A DNA stretch of 5,472 bases from a bacterium. GTDB taxonomy: Bacteria; Krumholzibacteriota; Krumholzibacteria; LZORAL124-64-63. The position numbers were made by a program, and so were the translations under genes. Location: positions 1 through 5,472 of the forward strand of contig JAASSM010000162.1 in the NCBI GenBank assembly GCA_021767885.1, given 5' to 3'. Of the stretch, positions 1 through 3,460 are shown one piece after another. Below the pieces are notes generated by a model. The model made no database searches. It saw only the letters and a list, made by a program, of their open reading frames with translations, and was not told where the DNA came from. The first letter of the stretch is position 1. Each line of letters opens with the position of its first letter.

Positions 1-8
1 CCAACCCC

Positions 9-22
9 GGTCGGCCCCGACC
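9..22. other. short GC-rich inverted repeat before the lipoprotein gene
   Basis: GGTCG at 9-13 and CGACC at 18-22 are perfect complements around the loop GCCC. The hairpin lies just upstream of the ribosome binding site of the first gene. It could be the tail of an upstream terminator, a leader structure, or chance in a GC-rich sequence. Only 36 bases precede the gene in this window, so its promoter cannot be seen. Confidence 0.25.
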
Positions 23-23
23 C

Positions 24-28
24 GGGAG
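24..28 (+). promoter_or_regulatory. ribosome binding site of the lipoprotein gene
   Basis: GGGAG lies 8 bases before the ATG at 37, a normal Shine-Dalgarno distance. It supports this start, as does the signal peptide that begins at once with two arginines. Confidence 0.6.
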
Positions 29-36
29 AGCCTGCC

Positions 37-1656
37 ATGTCCCGTCGCCTCGCCCGCTGGCCATCGCGTGTCCTGCTCCCCGTTCTCCTCGCCGGCCTGC
101 TCCTGATCCCCGCCTGCGGCGACGGGGATGATCCCGTCGGCCCGGGCGGCACTCCCGGCGACGTGCGGGTCTTCATCATCGACCCGCCCCAGGAGGAGGT
201 CTGGACCGCGGTGAACGACACCCTGACGTTCACCGCCAGCGTCAGCGACGCGGTGCAGGTCCTGCCGGACCGGACCGTGCGCTGGCGCAGCGATCGCGAC
301 GGCGATCTGGGCACCACGCGCACAGACTCCGCCGGCCAGGCGCGGCTCGGTCCGGTGCTGCTCGGCCCGGGAGTCCACCGCCTCACCGCCACGGTGGTGC
401 GGGACCTGCAGGTCCTCGCCGTCGACCTCGCCACCATCCACCACGTCCTGCCCGCCCGGGTGCGGATCCTGGCCGCCGAGGCCTCCCGCGACGGGGTGGC
501 GCTCCGCTTCACCGCCAACCGCGAGGACCGGTTCCAGTTCTACGACGTCCGCCGCTGGGTGGATGACCAGTCCTTCGACCAGGGCGAGCGCGTCCTGCAG
601 ATCTTCGCCCGGGAGGACACCACCGCCATCGATCCGCTGCCGCCCCTGGCGCAGACGGTCCATTACGCCGTCAGCGTGGTGGATGACGGGGCGCTGACCG
701 CCCCGAGCCCGCCGTGGTCGCTGCACGAGCCCAACGGCCCCATCCTGCCGTTCCTGCCCTGGGACGTGGCCGCGCATCCGGACCTGCCGCTGGTCTACGT
801 GCTGGACCGCGCCTCGCCCACCTCGCACCTGGTGGCCATGAACCACGAGGATCTCACCGTGGTGGCCAGCCGCGACCTGGAGCACGGCGCCTGCCAGTAC
901 CTCGACGTGGGGGACGGCGGGCAGGGGGTGGAGGTCTACCTCTCCCGGGCCGACGACGGCATCAGCGTCCTCGACCCGCTCACCCTGGCCGAGCGGGCCC
1001 ACGTGACCATGGGCTACGGGGCGGGCTCGGTGGCCATCGGCACCGACGGGACCGTCTTCGTCTCCCTGGGCACCAACGACTTCAGCGTCTCGCCCGTGCG
1101 GGCCTACGCGCGGGCAGGCTGGGATCTCCTGGCCGAGGGCGGCCACCACGACTGGGGCCGCCTCGAGCCCATCCCCGGCACCGGCGGCCTCCTGGAGGTG
1201 TCCATGGGCAGCTCGCCGTCGGCCCTGGCCCATCACGCCTGGGACGCGGCCGGTCAGACCCTGACCTGGACCTATCTCGACGTTCCCGACGGCGCCTGGA
1301 TCGCGCACAAGGTCTTTCGCATCGACCCCACCGGGACCTACGCCGTGACCCATCACTGGGGCTCGGTCTTCGCCGCCGACGCCACGGGCGCCCACCTGGG
1401 CAACCTGCCGCGGGGGGCCAGCCAGTTCACCGACTACGCCTTCAGTCCGGACGGCGCCATCATCCACGCCGGCGTCAGCGACGCGCGCCACGCGCGGGCG
1501 TTCACGTTCCCGGACCTGGCGCCCACCACGGGCGTCTCGCTCCGGGGCATCCCGTGGAAGATGGTGCGGGTAGGCCACTGGCTGGTGGCGCTGAGCCGGC
1601 CCGAGCCCGGCGCCGAGCGGGTGGGGCTGGACGTGGTGCGGGTGGCGGGGCCCTGA
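37..1656 (+). CDS. secreted lipoprotein with Ig/FnIII-like domains and a beta-propeller-like C-terminus
   Basis: The 539-residue protein has a lipoprotein signal peptide: basic residues 3-7, a hydrophobic run at about 12-25, and the lipobox-like IPAC with Cys27 as the lipidated residue. An acidic, Gly/Pro-rich linker (28-42) follows. Residues ~43-135 look like an Ig/PKD-type sandwich, with alternating strands and a 'VNDTLTFTASVSD' segment. Residues ~138-235 resemble a fibronectin type III domain ('VHYAVSVVDDGALTAPSPPW'). From ~238 to 535, repeated 'hydrophobic-AxxPDLPLVYVLD', 'SVAIGTDGTVFVS' and 'YAFSPDGAIIHAGV' segments read as blades of a YVTN/WD40-like beta-propeller. No catalytic motif is visible, so a surface binding or scaffold role is inferred. 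With Asp28 and Gly29 absent or present by lineage, membrane sorting cannot be decided. The next gene is 154 bases away with its own promoter, so the two are probably not one obligatory operon. Frame and start are secure; the specific function is unknown. Confidence 0.88.
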   Translation: MSRRLARWPSRVLLPVLLAGLLLIPACGDGDDPVGPGGTPGDVRVFIIDPPQEEVWTAVNDTLTFTASVSDAVQVLPDRTVRWRSDRDGDLGTTRTDSAGQARLGPVLLGPGVHRLTATVVRDLQVLAVDLATIHHVLPARVRILAAEASRDGVALRFTANREDRFQFYDVRRWVDDQSFDQGERVLQIFAREDTTAIDPLPPLAQTVHYAVSVVDDGALTAPSPPWSLHEPNGPILPFLPWDVAAHPDLPLVYVLDRASPTSHLVAMNHEDLTVVASRDLEHGACQYLDVGDGGQGVEVYLSRADDGISVLDPLTLAERAHVTMGYGAGSVAIGTDGTVFVSLGTNDFSVSPVRAYARAGWDLLAEGGHHDWGRLEPIPGTGGLLEVSMGSSPSALAHHAWDAAGQTLTWTYLDVPDGAWIAHKVFRIDPTGTYAVTHHWGSVFAADATGAHLGNLPRGASQFTDYAFSPDGAIIHAGVSDARHARAFTFPDLAPTTGVSLRGIPWKMVRVGHWLVALSRPEPGAERVGLDVVRVAGP

Positions 1657-1680
1657 CCGCCGGCGCGGGCTCCCCCACCC
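1640..1680 (+). terminator. weak possible stem-loop at the end of the lipoprotein gene
   Basis: GGGTGGCGGGG at 1640-1650 can pair with CCCCCACCC at 1672-1680 (nine pairs with two bulges) around a loop that contains the stop codon. There is no T tract after it, and G-rich and C-rich runs are common here. A terminator is possible but weakly supported. Confidence 0.2.
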
Positions 1681-1682
1681 AC

Positions 1683-1700
1683 CAAGATGACAAGATCTTG
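1683..1700. repeat. CAAGAT direct repeat with a 10-bp palindrome
   Basis: CAAGAT occurs at 1683-1688 and again at 1691-1696. The second copy continues into ATCTTG, giving the perfect palindrome CAAGATCTTG at 1691-1700. The last bases overlap the proposed -35 element. This geometry could suit a DNA-binding regulator, but no known operator is recognised. Confidence 0.45.
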
Positions 1701-1727
1701 AACGATATCACGAGAACGTGATACAAT
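1698..1727 (+). promoter_or_regulatory. extended -10 sigma70-type promoter of the PPC-like protein gene
   Basis: TGATACAAT at 1719-1727 gives an extended -10 (TG, one base, then TACAAT, five of six consensus bases). TTGAAC at 1698-1703 gives a partial -35 (TTGA matches) with an 18-base spacer. Transcription would start near 1733-1735, leaving a leader of about 77 bases. The AT-rich patch at 1681-1727 stands out sharply from the very GC-rich surroundings, as expected for a promoter. The group-specific consensus of this organism is unknown. Confidence 0.55.
1706..1723. promoter_or_regulatory. perfect inverted repeat inside the promoter, probable operator
   Basis: TATCACG (1706-1712) and CGTGATA (1717-1723) are exact reverse complements separated by AGAA. 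The dyad occupies the -35/-10 spacer and its right arm overlaps the extended -10, so a dimeric regulator bound here could block polymerase directly. The arms do not match any operator I can name. A hairpin role in RNA read through from the upstream gene is an alternative. Confidence 0.5.
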
Positions 1728-1736
1728 CCCGGCACC

Positions 1737-1772
1737 GGACGCCCCCGCACGCAGGATGGCTGGTGGGCGTCC
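1737..1772 (+). promoter_or_regulatory. leader hairpin upstream of the PPC-like protein gene
   Basis: GGACGCCC (1737-1744) pairs perfectly with GGGCGTCC (1765-1772) around a 20-base loop. It would form at the very 5' end of the predicted transcript. CCCCC at 1742-1746, partly within the left arm, is also complementary to the GGGGG of the ribosome binding site at 1800-1804, so mutually exclusive folds are conceivable. It could be only a stabilising 5' stem-loop; no known riboswitch family is recognised. Confidence 0.35.
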
Positions 1773-1814
1773 AGACACTCCGGACCCATGACCTGCGAAG
1801 GGGGATCCCCATGA
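1756..1814 (+). other. two tiny chained upstream open frames
   Basis: ATG at 1756 opens an 11-codon frame (MAGGRPDTPDP) ending in TGA at 1789-1791. That stop overlaps an ATG at 1788, giving ATGA. The second frame has 8 codons (MTCEGGSP) and stops at TGA 1812-1814, overlapping the ATG of the main gene at 1811, again as ATGA. The three frames are all different. Neither mini-frame has a good ribosome binding site, so translation is unproven and chance is a real possibility. Confidence 0.22.
1797..1810 (+). promoter_or_regulatory. ribosome binding site deciding the ATG at 1811, within a palindrome
   Basis: GAAGGGGGA (1797-1805) is a G-rich Shine-Dalgarno sequence 5 bases before the ATG. It decides against upstream in-frame starts such as GTG at 1718, which lies inside the promoter. 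The last ten bases, GGGGATCCCC (1801-1810), are a perfect palindrome, so the site could be partly hidden by folding or by duplex formation between transcripts. Confidence 0.6.
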
Positions 1815-2398
1815 AGAAGGTTACCGTCCTGATGCTCGCCGTGCTGATCGCCACGGTGGCGTTCGCCGACGATCCCATGAAGGGCATCGACAACTCCGAG
1901 TACACCATCGAGGCCCCTGGCCGCATCGAGATCACCGGGGAGCTCACCGACAACTCGCCCACCTTCAATCGCTGGCGTCCCAACGACTATGGGGCCGTCA
2001 GCGTGGACTGCATGCTCCCCATGGAGTACAACTACACCACCGAGCCCCATTACGATCTCTACTGCCTGAACGTCACCGACGGCGAGGCCATCGAGGTCGT
2101 GGTCACCGAATCCAGCTTCGACACGGTGATCTATCTCTACTGCGACCCCTTCGACCCCATGAACTCCATGGACAATGCCGTGATCTTCGACGACGACGAC
2201 GGCGAGGGCCTGCAGAGCGCGATCCAGCTCACCGACAACGTCACCCTGACGCCCGGCAACGACTACTGGCTGGTGGTCTGCGCCTACAGCACGCAGATCG
2301 GCACCTTCACCATCCAGACCAGCGACAACGTGGAGCTGTGTGGCGGCGTGCCCGTGCAGAGCTCCGACTGGAGCAGCATCAAGCAGCTGTTCGAGTAG
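1811..2398 (+). CDS. small secreted PPC-like domain protein
   Basis: The 195-residue product starts with a clear Sec signal peptide (MKK, then a hydrophobic stretch to residue ~18) with probable cleavage after VAFA, between Ala19 and Asp20. The mature part is acidic. Residues ~36-172 resemble the bacterial pre-peptidase C-terminal (PPC) beta-sandwich: 'YDLYCLNVTDGEAIEVVV', then 'SSFDTVIYLY', an acidic 'FDDDDGEG' loop (126-132) of the kind that can bind calcium, then 'LTPGNDYWLVVCAY' and 'GTFTIQTS'. PPC domains usually hang on secreted proteases or other large exported proteins; here the domain appears alone, without any catalytic part. Cysteines at 67, 85, 111, 157 and 177 could form disulfides after export, leaving one free. 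The start is set by the ribosome binding site and signal peptide. The gene has its own promoter and converges on the DUF481 gene. The function is unknown; an extracellular or periplasmic binding role is inferred. Confidence 0.88.
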   Translation: MKKVTVLMLAVLIATVAFADDPMKGIDNSEYTIEAPGRIEITGELTDNSPTFNRWRPNDYGAVSVDCMLPMEYNYTTEPHYDLYCLNVTDGEAIEVVVTESSFDTVIYLYCDPFDPMNSMDNAVIFDDDDGEGLQSAIQLTDNVTLTPGNDYWLVVCAYSTQIGTFTIQTSDNVELCGGVPVQSSDWSSIKQLFE

Positions 2399-2440
2399 CA
2401 CCGCTGGCGCCCCCGGGAGGCCGAACCCTGAAGCCGGCCA

Positions 2441-2489
2441 CCACGGAAGGAGGCCCGGAGCACGTGCTCCGGGCCTCGTCGCGTCGTGG
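2441..2489. terminator. perfect 28-bp palindrome, probable bidirectional terminator hairpin
   Basis: The core 2450-2477 is an exact palindrome: GAGGCCCGGAGCAC followed directly by its reverse complement. As RNA it makes a 12-bp stem with the loop ACGT on either strand. CCACG (2441-2445) and CGTGG (2485-2489) add an outer 5-bp stem across a small internal loop. It lies between the ends of two convergent genes, where a shared terminator is expected. No T tract follows on either strand, so it may act as a Rho-assisted barrier or RNA-end stabiliser rather than a canonical intrinsic terminator. A protein-binding palindrome is also possible. Confidence 0.6.
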
Positions 2490-2505
2490 CTGCACCGGGG
2501 GCCCC

Positions 2506-2577
2506 GGAATCGTCCCGGGAATCGTCCCCGGAGTGGCTCCGGGAGTCGCCCCGGGAATCGTTCCGGGAGTCGCCCGG
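2506..2577. repeat. six tandem copies of a 12-bp unit
   Basis: Units start at 2506, 2518, 2530, 2542, 2554 and 2566 with consensus GGARTCGYCCCG. Copies 1, 2 and 5 carry GGAATCGT; copies 4 and 6 carry GGAGTCGC; copy 3 carries GGAGTGGC. The A/G at unit position 4 and the T/C at position 8 therefore change together. Each junction makes a CCCGGG-like palindrome. The array lies 26 bases beyond the DUF481 stop codon, in the gap between convergent genes. It is a minisatellite likely to vary in copy number; no function is evident. Confidence 0.85.
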
Positions 2578-2603
2578 GTGCCCAAAGGCGCCCGCAGGCC
2601 GGA

Positions 2604-3422
2604 TCAGAATCCCAGACCCAGCCCCACGAAGGTCTCCCAGTCGGTCCGCTCGACGCCCTCGGGCGGCCGCGAGTTGTCCGTCACCGAGACACCCACCTTC
2701 AGGTCCACCGCTCCGGTCACGTCGATGGAGAAGGTGGCGGTGGCGGTGGTGCGGGCGGCGGCGAGGTCGCTGAACAGCGGCTGCCAGAAGCCGACCAGGT
2801 CCAGGCGGACGTCCTGCCGCAGCCTCCGCGCCACGTGCAGGAAGACGGAGAGCCGGCCGCGCGCGTGCGGGTCGCCGCCGTCCTGGATCTTCTCGATCTC
2901 CAGCATGGGCGTGGCGCCGAGACGGACGTGGCCGCGCTCGTCGTCGAAGAGGTCCCGACGCAGGCCGGCGCCCAGCAGCCAGCGCCGCGTCAGCCGCTGG
3001 AAGGGGTTGTGCTGGAGCTGGGCGAAGACCACCGACGCCCAGGCCTCGGAGAGGTCGTAGTTGTGGCGCACGTGCCCCACGGCCTCGCGGCCGATCTCCA
3101 CGCCGCCGCTCTCCTCGTAGGAGAACGACCCCTGCACGCGCACCCGGCCGCGCTCGCCACGCCACTGGGTGCGGCCGCCCACCTCCAGGTCCAGGGTCTC
3201 GGTGTTGCCGCCCTCGGCGCTGAACAGGCCGTCGATGCCGCCGGTCCAGCCCCGGGCGCGGTCGTCGTAGCCCTCGAGGGTGTTGATGATGGTGCCGGCG
3301 CGCAGCCCCGCAGGGGAGATGGCCAGCAGCAGGGGCACCAGCGGGAGCAGGGCGGCCAGCACGGCCTGTCGCGGCGGGCGCAATCCAGTACGCCGCCGCT
3401 GCAACGAGCGGTTCGGGATCAT
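2604..3422 (-). CDS. DUF481 family outer-membrane beta-barrel protein
   Basis: The 272-residue protein has a basic N-terminus (residues 5-18), a hydrophobic signal core at ~20-38 and probable cleavage near Ala42 (GLRA). The rest is a chain of amphipathic beta strands with alternating hydrophobic residues. Its most family-like segment is ~138-178, 'HNPFQRLTRRWLLGAGLRRDLF' followed by 'RLGATPMLEIEKI', typical of DUF481 (the YdiY-like 'salt-induced outer membrane protein' group). An early 'GGNTETLDLEVGG' strand and the terminal 'VGLGLGF', ending in Phe as Bam-assembled barrels do, agree. The start ATG has a strong ribosome binding site. The gene begins 38 bases after the phosphorylase-mutase stop on the same strand with no obvious terminator between, so the two are probably cotranscribed. 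Family function is poorly defined; a porin-like or envelope-stress role is inferred. Confidence 0.85.
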   Translation of the reverse strand: MIPNRSLQRRRTGLRPPRQAVLAALLPLVPLLLAISPAGLRAGTIINTLEGYDDRARGWTGGIDGLFSAEGGNTETLDLEVGGRTQWRGERGRVRVQGSFSYEESGGVEIGREAVGHVRHNYDLSEAWASVVFAQLQHNPFQRLTRRWLLGAGLRRDLFDDERGHVRLGATPMLEIEKIQDGGDPHARGRLSVFLHVARRLRQDVRLDLVGFWQPLFSDLAAARTTATATFSIDVTGAVDLKVGVSVTDNSRPPEGVERTDWETFVGLGLGF

Positions 3423-3430
3423 CGCGAGGG

Positions 3431-3438
3431 TCCTTCCT
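3431..3438 (-). promoter_or_regulatory. strong ribosome binding site of the DUF481 gene
   Basis: On the - strand AGGAAGGA lies 8 bases before the ATG at 3422-3420. It fixes this start and lets the DUF481 gene be translated independently from a shared message with the upstream phosphorylase-mutase gene. Confidence 0.7.
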
Positions 3439-3460
3439 CGGTGGTCGGCCGGGCGGTCCG

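Noticed and set aside
714..1721. + strand open frame inside the lipoprotein gene
   Set aside because: Alternative phase with Arg/Gly/Pro-rich composition and no domain. It ends inside the promoter region.
1718..1810. N-terminal extension of the secreted protein from GTG at 1718
   Set aside because: That start lies in the -10 region itself, and the extension would bury the MKK signal peptide, which has its own ribosome binding site.
1502..2401. Open frame on the - strand opposite the secreted PPC-like protein
   Set aside because: It runs antisense through the promoter, leader and a gene with a clear signal peptide. The His/Val/Gly-rich product looks like an antisense shadow.
2506..2577. CRISPR array
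   Set aside because: The units are 12 bp and directly abutting with no spacers, and no cas gene is nearby.
2379..2585. Short - strand frame reading the 12-bp array as a GTIP/GATP tetrapeptide repeat, or on the + strand as an elastin-like GVAP/GIVP repeat
   Set aside because: Any 12-bp repeat gives a tetrapeptide in open frames. The frame starts at TTG with no visible ribosome binding site, and the base changes are not codon-like.
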